In this document: positions 35,633-44,381 of the stretch, piece after piece
Position numbering within the stretch: position 1 is the first letter of the stretch
Layout of the letters: every line of letters starts with the position of its first letter
Assembly (NCBI GenBank): GCA_963811635.1
Contig: CAWESB010000017.1
Span: 1 to 64,000, forward strand
Direction of reading: 5' to 3'
DNA length: 64,000 nt
From: JAIBJN01 sp963811635
GTDB taxonomy: Bacteria; Actinomycetota; Thermoleophilia; Gaiellales; Gaiellaceae
Program-made: the position numbers and the translations under genes
The notes under the pieces: generated by a model
Seen by the model: the letters and a program-made list of their open reading frames with translations, nothing else
The model's database searches: none
Told to the model about the DNA's origin: nothing

Positions 35633-35947
35633 CTATCGGGAACGCAGCCGCTTCCGGGCCACGATCCCTAGGGCGATCCCGGAAGCCGCAAGCGCCCCAT
35701 AAACAGCACCGAGGAACCACGGAGGAACCTCATCGACCTCGCTAGCGACGGCGATGTAAGCGCCGATCCCGACAGCGGCAGCGAGCGTCCACCAGCGGCC
35801 CACGATCAAGCCCAGAATCAGGCCACCAGCAACGATGAGTGGATACAGCACACCCTCATCTATCGGCCCCCGCCACGATCCCGCAACACCCACCCGTTCG
35901 CTCCCGCTCCCTTCCTCAGACCGCCCGCAAAGCTTTCCTCGCTTCAC
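35633..35947 (-). CDS. Small membrane protein
   Basis: Up to 104 residues from ATG 35947; GTG 35851 would give 71 residues with all membrane spans. Helices: LYPLIVAGGLILGLIVG, WTLAAAVGIGAYIAVAS and FLGAVYGALAASGIALGI, then a basic tail RKRLRSR. Not recognised. First gene inside the island. Confidence 0.5.
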   Translation of the reverse strand: MKRGKLCGRSEEGSGSERVGVAGSWRGPIDEGVLYPLIVAGGLILGLIVGRWWTLAAAVGIGAYIAVASEVDEVPPWFLGAVYGALAASGIALGIVARKRLRSR

Positions 35948-36068
35948 ACTTCAAAGCCGAGAGTGGGAACATCTGGACAATTGAGGAGGCGAGCGCCCTG
36001 CGTCAGGAATCTGCGACACTCGACTCCCGTGGTTCGCTAGCCTCTAGGAACGCTCAGGAGGGCTCCTC

Positions 36069-36737
36069 GTGACCAGTCAGGAAGCGCCCAGCGCCGCGAG
36101 CGGTCAGCTCCTCATCGCCGACATCAGCGGCTACACGTCGTTTCTGCAGTCCGTGGCCCTGGCCCATAAAGACGATGCCTTCGCCGATGGTGCCGTCCCG
36201 CCCGCCTACGCCGTTCTTTCGAACCTGCTCGATGGAATCGTCGGGCACGTGGCACCGCCGTTCACACTCTCGGAGCTCGAGGGGGACGCGGTCTTCGCAT
36301 ATGCAACCGACTCAGACCCGGTACCACGCGGAGCGGCCATGCTCGATTGCCTCACCGGGTGCTACGCCGATTTCCGCCGTCGCGTAGGCACGGCTCTCGA
36401 CAACTGGACGTGCGGGTGCGATGCCTGCACGCGGATTTACGTCCTCGACCTCAAGTTCATTCTCCACGCCGGCGCCTACGTAACCCAGGAGATCGCGGGT
36501 AAGAGCAAACTCGCCGGGCCCGAAGTGGTCATGGCGCACCGCCTGCTCAAGAACAACGCGGCGACCCTGGTGGGTCACAGCGCGTACGCACTGATCACGG
36601 CGGCCGCGGCCGCTCGGCTCGGCATTCCGACCGAGTCCGCCGTCCCGATTGTCGAGACCTACGAGCACTACCCGCCCATCAGCGCCCACGTCTTTCCGCT
36701 GCGTGAGGCCGAGGCACCGGCCGCGAGGACTCCCTAG
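36069..36737 (+). CDS. DUF2652 protein, adenylate-cyclase-like fold
   Basis: 222 residues; GTG 36069 after GGAGGG. LLIADISGYTSFLQSVAL and LEGDAVFAYATD recall class III nucleotide cyclases, and the CGCDACTRI cysteine cluster in the middle is typical of the DUF2652 family. Catalytic metal and purine residues are not all apparent, so cyclase activity is doubtful. Confidence 0.72.
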   Translation: MTSQEAPSAASGQLLIADISGYTSFLQSVALAHKDDAFADGAVPPAYAVLSNLLDGIVGHVAPPFTLSELEGDAVFAYATDSDPVPRGAAMLDCLTGCYADFRRRVGTALDNWTCGCDACTRIYVLDLKFILHAGAYVTQEIAGKSKLAGPEVVMAHRLLKNNAATLVGHSAYALITAAAAARLGIPTESAVPIVETYEHYPPISAHVFPLREAEAPAARTP

Positions 36738-36769
36738 GACTACCCTGCCCACGCCCGGCGGGTCAGGGT
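36737..36769 (+). repeat. Island hairpin repeat, copy R1
   Basis: Starts at the last base of the DUF2652 stop codon. GGACTACCCTGCCCACGCCC is shared with R4 and, with two changes, R2 and R3. ACCCTG (36742-36747) pairs with CAGGGT (36764-36769). The gap 36738-37047 otherwise holds only the terminator below. Confidence 0.6.
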
Positions 36770-36998
36770 ACGGCTTGCGGGTGCGTCGGCTAGAGGGTGC
36801 GGGTTGGCTACATGATCTGCCCGATCCTGTGGGGCCGAGCGGTTAGCTGAACCCGAGCGGCTGCACCCCTGCCCGGCCCCTGGCGGAGCGGGCTTTCGCC
36901 TTGGGGCAAGCAAGCGGGCCTGTTAACGGGGCGAAGAGGTGTGACCCCCGTGTCCCAATTTGCATCCTGCCTGGTCGCCCGCGCAGTCTGTGAGGACG

Positions 36999-37033
36999 GT
37001 GAGGGGGCAGCCGCCTCGCGGCTGCCCCCTCAC
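36999..37033 (-). terminator. 15-bp perfect hairpin after the M28 peptidase gene
   Basis: GTGAGGGGGCAGCCG and CGGCTGCCCCCTCAC pair perfectly around CCTCG, 14 bases beyond the stop of the reverse-strand gene. There is no long T-run. Confidence 0.7.
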
Positions 37034-37047
37034 ATGACTGATGCGGG

Positions 37048-38607
37048 TTAGGGCACGAAGGTGCCTTCCGAGCCGGCCGGAGGTGGAATCGTGAACGACC
37101 CCGGTACGTTCGCGCCTGGGACGCCGTTGACCGATTGGGTCGAGTAGGCGTATGTCAGCGCCGCGAAGGCGATCGACTTGGCGTTGACGCTCAGGGCATG
37201 GTTGTTGTTGTTCGCGAACGTGTCGCATGCCTGGTGGTAGCAGGGGTCGAACGGGGTCCCGGCGGTCCCACCCCAGATCGACTGCTGCTCGGCGGTCTTG
37301 GGAACCTCGGCGCCGGTGAAGAGGCCACTGGACGGGATCCCGTTGGCAACAAACGCCTGGTAGTCGCTGCGTGCATCGAACGCGGCGTCGTCGTAGGGCT
37401 CATTCGAGAGCGTGTAGAAGGACTCGAAGAGATCCTCGATCGCGGCCGAGCCCGGCGGGATGGCCACCGGAGCCGTGAAGCTCGACTGGTCGGCGTCCTG
37501 TGTCATGAAGATGTAGTTCGGCGAGCCAACCATGTCGTAGTTCATGTAGAGCGCGATCCTGTCCTTCTCCGCCTGGCTGAGACCGTTGACGTAGGCGGTC
37601 GAGCCGACAAGGCCCGCCTCCTCGCCGCCCCACCAGGCGAAGCGGAGTGTGTTCTGTGGCTTCAGGTGCGCGAGCTGCTGCGCCGTCTCGAGCAGTGCGG
37701 CCGAGCCGCTGCCGTTGTCATTGATGCCAGGCCCTGCCCGCACCGAGTCCAGGTGCCCGCCGGCCATGACGACGTTGTCGTCGTTCTTGCCGGGAAGCTC
37801 CGCGATCACGTTCACCTGCGGCCGCGACTCCGCCGGCGGCACCTCGACAAGGGCGGTCGAACCGGCCTGTGCCAGCGCCGCGCCGTCTGCGAAGGATGCT
37901 CCCACGACCGGGATGGTCACGGCGGCGCCGTCGGGCAGGAGCGTCCCGATGATCAACCCTTCACGGTCGGGTGTGTTGCCCTGATTGAAGATGATTACCG
38001 CCTCGGCACCGGCAGCCTGCGCATTGATCGCCTTTATGCCGAAGGTGCAAGTGCCACGCTGGATCAGCGCGATGTCGGCCGGGCCGCTCCAGCTGACCCC
38101 GGCGAAATCGCTTGCCTCGCAGCCGCTCGTGCTTGCCCGCGGCGGCACGAGATTGATGTCGACCGGAATGACTTGCCCCTGCACCGCGCCGCTTCCGCTG
38201 CCCGTGAAGGCCCCCGTCGCATAGGTGGCCGCCACCGGCGTCAACTGCTGAAGCGTCGAAGGCGGGATGAAAGTGAACGGGAACTCGTCGAGCTCCACGC
38301 TCCAGCCTGCCGCCTCGAGCGTGTCGACAACGTAGTCGACGCTCGCCGTGTACCCGCTGGTTCCCGCCTCGCGGGTTCCGCCGTTGGCGTCAGCGATCGC
38401 TTGCAGGGCGGCCTGATGTTCCCGCACCTCGGAGACGCGGACGCACTCAAGCACCTTCTTATACGTGTTGTTCACCCGCTCGTCGCAGTCGCTTTGCGGA
38501 ACCTGTGCCAACGCCGTGTTGGCGGACACCAGGCTCGTCAATGCGACGGCCGCAATCACAAGGCCTCGGGCGCGTCGGGGCCGAAGCGCCCGCGCGAATC
38601 TCAACAT
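37048..38607 (-). CDS. Secreted M28 zinc aminopeptidase with PA domain
   Basis: 519 residues. ATG 38607 follows GGGAGGGAATCA and begins a signal peptide (GLVIAAVALTSLVSANTALA). A PA insert (VSWSGPADIALIQRGTCTFG) precedes the M28 catalytic part: MAGGHLDSV, GINDNGSGSAALLE, WWGGEEAGLVGS, MNYDMVGSP and PCYHQACDT, supplying His, Asp, Glu-Glu, Asp and His ligands. Two zinc ions and extracellular peptide trimming are expected. Island cargo. Confidence 0.9.
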   Translation of the reverse strand: MLRFARALRPRRARGLVIAAVALTSLVSANTALAQVPQSDCDERVNNTYKKVLECVRVSEVREHQAALQAIADANGGTREAGTSGYTASVDYVVDTLEAAGWSVELDEFPFTFIPPSTLQQLTPVAATYATGAFTGSGSGAVQGQVIPVDINLVPPRASTSGCEASDFAGVSWSGPADIALIQRGTCTFGIKAINAQAAGAEAVIIFNQGNTPDREGLIIGTLLPDGAAVTIPVVGASFADGAALAQAGSTALVEVPPAESRPQVNVIAELPGKNDDNVVMAGGHLDSVRAGPGINDNGSGSAALLETAQQLAHLKPQNTLRFAWWGGEEAGLVGSTAYVNGLSQAEKDRIALYMNYDMVGSPNYIFMTQDADQSSFTAPVAIPPGSAAIEDLFESFYTLSNEPYDDAAFDARSDYQAFVANGIPSSGLFTGAEVPKTAEQQSIWGGTAGTPFDPCYHQACDTFANNNNHALSVNAKSIAFAALTYAYSTQSVNGVPGANVPGSFTIPPPAGSEGTFVP

Positions 38608-38821
38608 TGATTCCCTCCCCAGTCGTTTCCCGTTGTGAGCGGCTTGAGCCGCTTGCCACAGCCGGCGGAGCATACTCCCTTACGCTCCGGCAGGATCAGG
38701 CTACGACGCGGTGGCGCGGCTGCCCAGATGGCTGATCGGCGACGCCGTCGCGGAGGAGCAATGAGCCGGGTTTGGGTCCACGGTGGGCCACGAATTGTGG
38801 CCGGATTCGGCTCTATTTCAG
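38608..38821. other. Gap upstream of the M28 gene
   Basis: Holds the M28 promoter region and, at about 38688-38725, a diverged relative of the right part of repeat R4 (GGCAGGATCAGGCTACGAC). With 38867-39025, which has no gene, it makes the 417-base stretch around att copy 2. Confidence 0.4.
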
Positions 38822-38866
38822 TCGGGGCGCCGAGATTTGAACTCGGGACCTCTAGTCCCCCAGGCT
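38822..38866. repeat. tRNA-Pro 3'-half copy 2 (att remnant)
   Basis: 42 bases (38822-38863) are identical to the intact tRNA copy; the core then reads AGTCCCCCAGGCT, one base different. The left flank CTCTATTTCAGTCGG is shared with copy 1. Confidence 0.9.
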
Positions 38867-39025
38867 GAACCGACGCGCGACAGGGCCGGACGGGGCGTGA
38901 CGGAATGCAGCGATCATGCGGAATCCGCGCTCGGGCCGGGACGTCGCGGGACCTCGCGGGACGCGGCTGCGCTGCCATAGCGTTGCCATTTGGCCGCGGC
39001 CGGGTGCCGTCTCGGGATGCGACCG

Positions 39026-39475
39026 CTAGAGGCCGTCGCGTAGCTCGAAGAGCAGCTCTTCGACGTCGTTCTTTTGCGAGCCGACGCGGACGAACCCGCA
39101 CTTCTCGAGCACGCGGATCGAGGCGACGTTGCTCGTCGCGACCCACGCGTGCAGCGGTCGCTGGGTCACCTCGCCGGTGAGCTCCTGAAGCGCACGTGTC
39201 GCAAGGCCCTTGCCCCAGAACTCCCGTCCGATCCAGTAGCCGACGAGACGCCGCCCCTCTTGCTCCCAGCACCCGACGTTGCCGGCCACCTCGCCCTCGT
39301 AGACGATCGTCTTCTTCGTCAACGAGTCGTCGGCAAGGAGCCGCCGCCAATGCGCGTCGAAGGCCTCGCGGTCGCGGGCCGGGAAGGCCGCCATCCGGTT
39401 CGCCTCGGGCTCGCGCTGGTGCTCGAAGAACGCGTCGAGGTCGCTGTCGACCACTTCCCGCAGAACACCGTCCAC
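39026..39475 (-). CDS. GNAT-family N-acetyltransferase
   Basis: 149 residues from GTG 39475. REPEANRMAAFPARD is typical of the RimJ-like GNAT group. The acetyl-CoA site appears in YWIGREFWGKGLATRAL, then NVASIRVLEKCGFVRVG. Acceptor unknown. Confidence 0.85.
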   Translation of the reverse strand: MDGVLREVVDSDLDAFFEHQREPEANRMAAFPARDREAFDAHWRRLLADDSLTKKTIVYEGEVAGNVGCWEQEGRRLVGYWIGREFWGKGLATRALQELTGEVTQRPLHAWVATSNVASIRVLEKCGFVRVGSQKNDVEELLFELRDGL

Positions 39476-39554
39476 CCCGAGGACGCTAGCGCGATTTGAT
39501 CCAGCACGGGTCGTCGAGCTCTACGACAAGGGCGTCGGGTCGCGCGTCGGGCTT

Positions 39555-39899
39555 ATGCTCTCGCCCGGTCGGTGCTGCCGCCGCGACCCGGAGTGGCGCC
39601 TGCAAGCGATCGCCGACGCCCGCGAACGCGAGCGAGCCCGACGCGCGCGAGACCCCGAAGCGTTCCGAGCACGCCGGCGCGAGGCCACGGCCAGGTGCCG
39701 GGAGCGACAGCGCGCCGAGGGCCGAACCCTGCGCGAGCTCGCCGAACGCATCGGCGCCGACCCGGAGGAGCTCCGGCTCATCTTGAGGCAGGAGGTCGAG
39801 CTTGGCCGCGTCGACTACCACTCGACGTCGCGGTGCTACTCGATGAACGGCCGCTCGGGTATCCGGCACTCCGCGCTTCCCCTTTCGTCTCATGGGTAG
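39555..39899 (+). CDS. Arginine-rich protein with possible HTH
   Basis: 114 residues. The first half is a charged helix (IADARERERARRARDPEAFR), the second resembles a winged helix (TLRELAERIGADPEELRLIL, RQEVELGRVDYHS). Possibly DNA-binding. Not recognised; start uncertain, as the frame is open upstream without a usual start codon. Confidence 0.45.
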   Translation: MLSPGRCCRRDPEWRLQAIADARERERARRARDPEAFRARRREATARCRERQRAEGRTLRELAERIGADPEELRLILRQEVELGRVDYHSTSRCYSMNGRSGIRHSALPLSSHG

Positions 39900-39940
39900 A
39901 GAGGACTCAAACGGAGCTCCCGCGACCAAAGGAGAATCGA

Positions 39941-40474
39941 GTGGGAAAGCTGATCGCGACCACGCAGGCCACCATCGACGGCGTCATCGACCCGGTCGGC
40001 GATTGGGTGGATCCGGACGGAGACCACGGCGACTACTCGTTCGAGCGTCAGGCGAGATCGAGCGGGCTGGTGCTGGGCCGCAAGACCTACGAGGGGCTAG
40101 CGGGATACTGGCCGAGCCAGACGGGCAAGTGGGCGGACATGGTCAACGCGCTGGCGAAGTACGTCGGGTCCACCAGCCTGTCTGGAGATCTCGAGTGGAA
40201 CGCGACCCTCCTCGAGGGTGACCTCGAGGACTCGATCCCGAAGCTGAAGGACGACGTCGACGGCGACCTGTTCATGCACGGGAGCGGCGAGTTCGCGTAC
40301 GCCCTCGCCGAGAAGGGCCTCATCGACGAGTACGAGGTCTACCTGAACCCGCTCGTCTGGGGCGAGGGAAACGTCCACGTGCTCGGCGACAAGGGAATCG
40401 TCCGGATGGAGCTCGACGACGTGAAGCGGTTCGACTCCGGAGTTGTCCTCCTCACCTATCTCCCGGCGTCTTGA
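39941..40474 (+). CDS. Dihydrofolate reductase/RibD C-terminal family protein (island copy)
   Basis: 177 residues; GTG 39941 with AAAGGAGA 5 bases upstream. IATTQATIDGVIDPVGDWVD, LVLGRKTYEGLAGYW, LFMHGSGEFAYALAEKGLID and LNPLVWGEGNVHVL mark the family. A distant relative lies at 33525-34085. Substrate unknown. Confidence 0.83.
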   Translation: MGKLIATTQATIDGVIDPVGDWVDPDGDHGDYSFERQARSSGLVLGRKTYEGLAGYWPSQTGKWADMVNALAKYVGSTSLSGDLEWNATLLEGDLEDSIPKLKDDVDGDLFMHGSGEFAYALAEKGLIDEYEVYLNPLVWGEGNVHVLGDKGIVRMELDDVKRFDSGVVLLTYLPAS

Positions 40475-41076
40475 GAGGCCCCATGAGCCAGCCACGACCC
40501 ACCGATCCGATCGGATCCATTGGATGGACCGAACGCACCGGGGGAGTGCTGACCGCTCGGGAATGCCTAACACTTGCCCGGCCCCTGCTGCGGGGGGAGC
40601 TCAGCATCCTTGCCGGCCGTCTCGCGATGGTGCTCCGAATACACTCGGGACGCCGAAGTTCCATCGATCCGGCGAGCCTGGTACCTCCCGACTCCCCTCT
40701 CGCAGGCAAGTCCCTCGTGGCCGCGCCTGGTACCTGCACCGCTTCGCCATCAGCGACCTAAGCATTCGGCTCGCGCCCTTCCGTGATTGATGTGACGGCA
40801 ACCGGCAAGGGGTGCGGGGCCTGCCCCCCTCGACCCCATCGCCGTAACCTGGCGGGAACTGTCGCGGGGAAGAAACCCGGCCGCGCTTGTCGTGAAGCCG
40901 ATTTGAAGCCGTAGCTCCCGACGCGTTGGATCTAAGTTTGTCACCACCAGTCGACTTGCTCGGTACCTTCAATGATCGTTGCGGCGGCCTCGGAACGGCC
41001 GACCAGCCCGGAGTGCGTTGACTTTCCGCTGACTTTTCGCCGCCGGCCGGCCACGGCCGACGAGCACCGGAACCGA
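40475..41076. other. Gene-free stretch in the island
   Basis: No convincing gene on either strand. At 40575-40587 TGCCCGGCCCCTG repeats a 13-mer from 36870-36882. A long reverse frame here reads through the tRNA copy and is rejected. Confidence 0.4.
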
Positions 41077-41102
41077 AGAAGCCCTGCAACCGCAGGGCTT
41101 CT
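41077..41102 (+). terminator. 11-bp perfect hairpin before att copy 3
   Basis: AGAAGCCCTGC-AACC-GCAGGGCTTCT followed by CTCTTAT, a terminator shape at the segment end. It parallels the terminator at the integrase end before the intact tRNA. Confidence 0.65.
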
Positions 41103-41107
41103 CTCTT

Positions 41108-41153
41108 ATCGGGGCGCCGAGATTTGAACTCGGGACCTCTAGTCCCCCAGACT
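41108..41153. repeat. tRNA-Pro 3'-half copy 3 (att remnant)
   Basis: 46 bases identical to 46211-46256, from one base outside the discriminator position through the anticodon arm. Identity suggests the youngest junction. From here to 41395 no gene is seen. Confidence 0.93.
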
Positions 41154-41395
41154 CTTCCCGGCATCTGACGGCTCGTGGCCGGACCTGGCGCGAACTGGCT
41201 TGACGCCTAGCGTTGCGGGCTATTAGACGCCCTCGATCCCGCATGGCTGCGTGAGCGGGTTCTCGGAGGTTTGGGCGCGGATTGGCCACCGAGGCGCGGT
41301 GATCCGCCCGCTCAGCGCGGTTCGCGCCAGCGATCCAGATACCACCTCACGATGGCCACGGCTGACGTGGCGCCACCCGCCAGGGTCAGGGTCAG

Positions 41396-42001
41396 TCAGT
41401 TGCAGGCTGTTGAGCCTCGCCGCGAGACCTTCACCGCCGTTCCATAGGCGCATATCTCCGACCATTGGTCGCCCATCGTCTCGGCATCGAACCGCATTCC
41501 GATAACGGCGTCGGCTCCTCGATCGGTCGCCCGTTCCACCATCCGCTCGATGGCCTCTGTCCGTGCTTGTTCAAGGAGGTTCGTCATCGTCTTCAATTCC
41601 CCGCCGACGATGGACTTGAGTTGGGCGCCCATGGCCGGGAACGCTCCTCGCGACCGAACGACGATCCCGAAGACCTCGCCGATGTATTCGGCGATCTCGT
41701 AACCGGGCAGCTCGTTCGAGGTTGTGACGGGCATACCCTCGCGATAGCGGGGACGCAAGTTGGGAGCAGGTGCGTCATCCAACCGAGCGAGGTCACTACG
41801 GGCCGCCATCTCGACCAGCCGGGCTTCCTTCGCCGTGCGAAGATCGGCTTGTTCGCGGATCGCCTCCGCGAGGGCGATGATTTCGGAGAGGTCGTCGGCA
41901 CGGGACGCACTCTCGCCCTGAGCCGCCCAGAGCTCTTTGAGCGCCCTCTTGTCGTTCCCCTCGGCGTGAAGCTCCTCGGCGCGGACGAGTCGAACCGACA
42001 C
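41396..42001 (-). CDS. YbjQ-family (UPF0145) heavy-metal-binding-like protein
   Basis: 201 residues from GTG 42001. The N-terminal half is helical and charged (ADDLSEIIALAEAIREQADL). The C-terminal half is YbjQ: MPVTTSNELPGYEIAEYIGE, VFGIVVRSRGAFPAMGAQLK, EAIERMVERATDRGADAVIG. Role unknown. Confidence 0.75.
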   Translation of the reverse strand: MSVRLVRAEELHAEGNDKRALKELWAAQGESASRADDLSEIIALAEAIREQADLRTAKEARLVEMAARSDLARLDDAPAPNLRPRYREGMPVTTSNELPGYEIAEYIGEVFGIVVRSRGAFPAMGAQLKSIVGGELKTMTNLLEQARTEAIERMVERATDRGADAVIGMRFDAETMGDQWSEICAYGTAVKVSRRGSTACN

Positions 42002-42322
42002 GCCGGCCCACCTCCCTCGCTATTGCTGCTTATCGCGGCCAAGTGTAAGCCGTGAAGCCGGGCCTTCAAGGGCCGGGACGCGGGCCGCAAGGCAACCCTA
42101 GGACGGCCCTGCCCACGCCCGAGGGCAAGGCGGCCGACGAGCACCGGCTGGTAGGGCCACACTCCGTGGCCGAGGTGAGAGATTGCCCTCGCTATCTAGG
42201 GCAGCGCCGTCGCCTCAGCGTTTCCTCTGACTACGGATGGGTGCATCCACCGATGTCAACGCCGCCCGACGACGCGAGGGTGGCAGGCGAACCGTCCCAG
42301 TTTTGGAAAGGAGGGATGGAAG
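42002..42322. other. Gene-free stretch with repeat R2
   Basis: No gene recognised. It contains R2 and, at its right end, the strong ribosome site AGGAGG of the cupredoxin gene. Confidence 0.4.
42101..42126 (+). repeat. Island hairpin repeat, copy R2
   Basis: GGACGGCCCTGCCCACGCCC is identical to R3. GCCCT (42106-42110) pairs with AGGGC (42122-42126); where R1 and R4 have an outer A-T pair, R2 has G-C. Confidence 0.6.
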
Positions 42323-42757
42323 ATGAGCTGGCATGCACGCGGCTTCATTGCAGTCTTGGTCGTCGCCTTCGCCGTCAGTGCCTGCGGAGGTGGAGACGAT
42401 GAAACGAGCACTGGCGGTGGCGGAGCGGCCGAAGCCGTCACCGTCACGATGGGTTCGCCCGAGGAATACTCGATGGTGCCCGAGCCCGCCGAGATCCCAA
42501 GCGGGGCACTCACCTTCGCCATCGTCAACGACGGCACGATTGAACATGAGATGGTCGTCATCAAGACCGACAAAGGCGCGGCCAATCTCACAACCGGCGA
42601 CGAAGCCGACGAGACTGGTGCCGTGGACGAGATCACACTCGCTGCCGGCGAGTCCGGCGATCTCAAGGTCGATCTCGAGCCCGGCAACTACGCGCTTGTC
42701 TGCAACCTGCCCGGACACTATTCGAACGGGATGTACGCCGATTTCACGGTCAACTAA
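42323..42757 (+). CDS. Cupredoxin-like lipoprotein
   Basis: 144 residues; lipobox AVSACGG gives a lipid-anchored Cys, followed by a Gly-rich linker. Blue-copper type ligands: His in TIEHEMVV, then Cys, His and Met in CNLPGHYSNGM. A periplasm-side or surface electron carrier or copper binder. ATG 42323 sits just after AAGGAGGGATGG. Confidence 0.85.
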   Translation: MSWHARGFIAVLVVAFAVSACGGGDDETSTGGGGAAEAVTVTMGSPEEYSMVPEPAEIPSGALTFAIVNDGTIEHEMVVIKTDKGAANLTTGDEADETGAVDEITLAAGESGDLKVDLEPGNYALVCNLPGHYSNGMYADFTVN

Positions 42758-42794
42758 GGAGACTCGAAACTCGGTCGACCGTTCTCGATCTTGA

Positions 42795-42844
42795 GGAAGG
42801 GCGGGTGGTCTGTTGGGTCATTACCCGCCCTTCCTCTCCTCGTC
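42795..42844. terminator. 12-bp perfect hairpin between convergent genes
   Basis: GGAAGGGCGGGT pairs with ACCCGCCCTTCC around 26 bases, 38 bases after the cupredoxin stop and across the end of the reverse-strand frame. Confidence 0.65.
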
Positions 42845-43012
42845 TTCCGGGAGCGTAAGCGCCTCGCGCACGTGCTGCCAGAACGGCTCGGGAAGCCTGA
42901 TCGGACTCTTGATTCCGGACCGAGCTCGCGTCCGGATGACGCACACGGGATGATCGCCGAACTCACCATCGCCGCGACACTCGCCGCGCCCGATCCCTCG
43001 AGGGCGCCCCAC
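42821..43012 (-). CDS. Hypothetical 63-residue protein
   Basis: Not recognised. SPIRLPEPFWQHVREALTLP then a charged end. It follows and overlaps the HNH gene by 50 bases, so one of the two starts may be later. Weak case. Confidence 0.3.
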   Translation of the reverse strand: MGRPRGIGRGECRGDGEFGDHPVCVIRTRARSGIKSPIRLPEPFWQHVREALTLPEDEERKGG

Positions 43013-43217
43013 GATTGCAAGCCTGGTGGCTCGCGCCCAGGTAGCCGGCCCTGTCGTCCGTGTGGTCGAGGTCGAAAGCCTCCCCCGCCTCGATCGGCTT
43101 CCCGCAGCGGGCGCACGTCAAAAGGCCCGCGGCAGCAAGCGGGGCAAGCTGACGCCGCCGCGCCTGATGAGCAGCCCCATAACCACGCTGAGACGTACTA
43201 AGCCGAACAGAACCCAA
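42963..43217 (-). CDS. HNH endonuclease, phage type
   Basis: 84 residues from TTG 43217. RGYGAAHQARRRQLAPL then CARCGKPIEAGEAFDLDHTD and LGASHQACNRGAP: two zinc CxxC/CxxC-type pairs around the D-H-N core, as in the small HNH proteins encoded beside phage terminases. Suggests phage-derived cargo. Confidence 0.72.
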   Translation of the reverse strand: MGSVRLSTSQRGYGAAHQARRRQLAPLAAAGLLTCARCGKPIEAGEAFDLDHTDDRAGYLGASHQACNRGAPSRDRARRVSRRW

Positions 43218-43626
43218 GAGAAACCCTCCGTGTTGCCAAACCAGGCATCATCCGGCTGACAGAGGGAGAAAGTTGACTGAGCGAGGGGTAGGCCCTTTCG
43301 GCATGGAAAAAACGGGGTCGTTTCGCGCACCCGCTATCGGGGCAGATTGCTAGGTAGCGGAGGGCCGTCCCGTGGGGGCTGGTCGTCCTTCCCTCCACGG
43401 GACTAGCGGGCGCCGGATGCGGCGCGGCGTCCGACTCCCGTGCTTTGTCAGGGCCGCTCCCCGTGAGACAATCCGATAGGGCGCTGGCGGGGGGCGCAGC
43501 CCCCGGAGGCCGCAGCCGGTGGGCGTGGCGCGGCCAGAGCCCCGTCGGCGCCCGCTCCTCCTCTTGCCCAGGACGGCCCTGCCCACGCCCCGGCGAGAAG
43601 GCAGACTGCAATACCAGCAGCCTCGG
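43218..43626. other. Gene-free stretch with repeat R3
   Basis: No convincing gene. It holds R3 at 43571-43590 (20 bases identical to R2, but the downstream pairing half is lost). Confidence 0.4.
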
Positions 43627-43710
43627 CTACCTATTGAGGCGTCCCCGGCCAAAGTAGCCAACGACGAGCAACACAACAATGACGATGATGATGATCCAAA
43701 GCCAGGACAC
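43627..43710 (-). CDS. 27-residue hydrophobic peptide (island)
   Basis: GTG 43710, stop 43627: MSWLWIIIIVIVVLLVVGYF then GRGRLNR (initiator read as Met). One membrane helix with a GYFGRGR end. AAAGGA lies 4 bases upstream. Similar in build to the peptide at 34893-34976. Confidence 0.5.
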   Translation of the reverse strand: MSWLWIIIIVIVVLLVVGYFGRGRLNR

Positions 43711-43879
43711 GTGATCCTTTCGTTAGGAGCGTGCCGACTCTACGGCGAGTCGGTCTGCTCTTGCAACGGGCCGCGGCCGACGTGGCGAGGTACCGCCCGC
43801 GACCTCGGAGCGTCGAACGGCAAGGAACCGCTAGGGACGGCTCGTTCAAATTGCAACTAGACTTTGGCCGTTCCGAACC

Positions 43880-44098
43880 ATGGCCGCCAGTGAGAGTGAA
43901 GTACTTGCGCAAGAGCTGAGCGCTCTAGGTCAGAGCCTCCGCGACATTGAGATGCGTCTGAGCGACGTCGAGAAGGTGAACACGCGGCTGGAGGAAGCTG
44001 CGGTGTCCACCGCCCGCGCCTTGGAAGAGCTATCAGCGCACTGGGACGCGGTCGCTGCGGCGATGCGCCGGAGCGAAGGCAGCGAAGAGTCCGCTTGA
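43880..44098 (+). CDS. Small coiled-coil protein
   Basis: 72 residues: LAQELSALGQSLRDIEMRLS and DVEKVNTRLEEAAVSTARAL give heptads throughout. No known family; partner unknown. Confidence 0.5.
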   Translation: MAASESEVLAQELSALGQSLRDIEMRLSDVEKVNTRLEEAAVSTARALEELSAHWDAVAAAMRRSEGSEESA

Positions 44099-44158
44099 GC
44101 GAGGTCTCGGCGGCGAGCGCAACTGCTCGCCCAGGGGCGTTTGCTCGGCGCTGTGCTC

Positions 44159-44187
44159 GGACTACCCTGCCCGCGCCCCGGCAGGGT
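44159..44187 (+). repeat. Island hairpin repeat, copy R4
   Basis: GGACTACCCTGCCCGCGCCC; ACCCTGC (44164-44170) pairs with GCAGGGT (44181-44187), the longest stem of the set. It is 60 bases after the coiled-coil gene and extends into GGTCAGGCTACGACC, also seen near 38690. Confidence 0.6.
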
Positions 44188-44381
44188 CAGGCTACGACCT
44201 GGCGGCACGGCTGCCTGAGGTACGGCGGCCGACTACATGACCGGTGCGGTCTGGTGAGGAAGCGGAGAACGGACGACCTCGTTTGTGTTTGCTTGCTAGC
44301 TTTGTTGCTTGTACGTGCGCGTTGCAGTCTTTGGGACTCGCGCGTCTTCCAGAGGGACAACGACCCAAGGAGGTACGTCCC

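Noticed and set aside
40601..41164. Reverse frame of 187 codons across att copy 3
   Set aside because: It contains RGPEFKSRRPD, the usual false translation of a tRNA T arm, and low-complexity composition.
36737..44187. Integron attC sites for the island repeats
   Set aside because: No GTTRRRY/RYYYAAC core pair could be found and no integron-type integrase is present.
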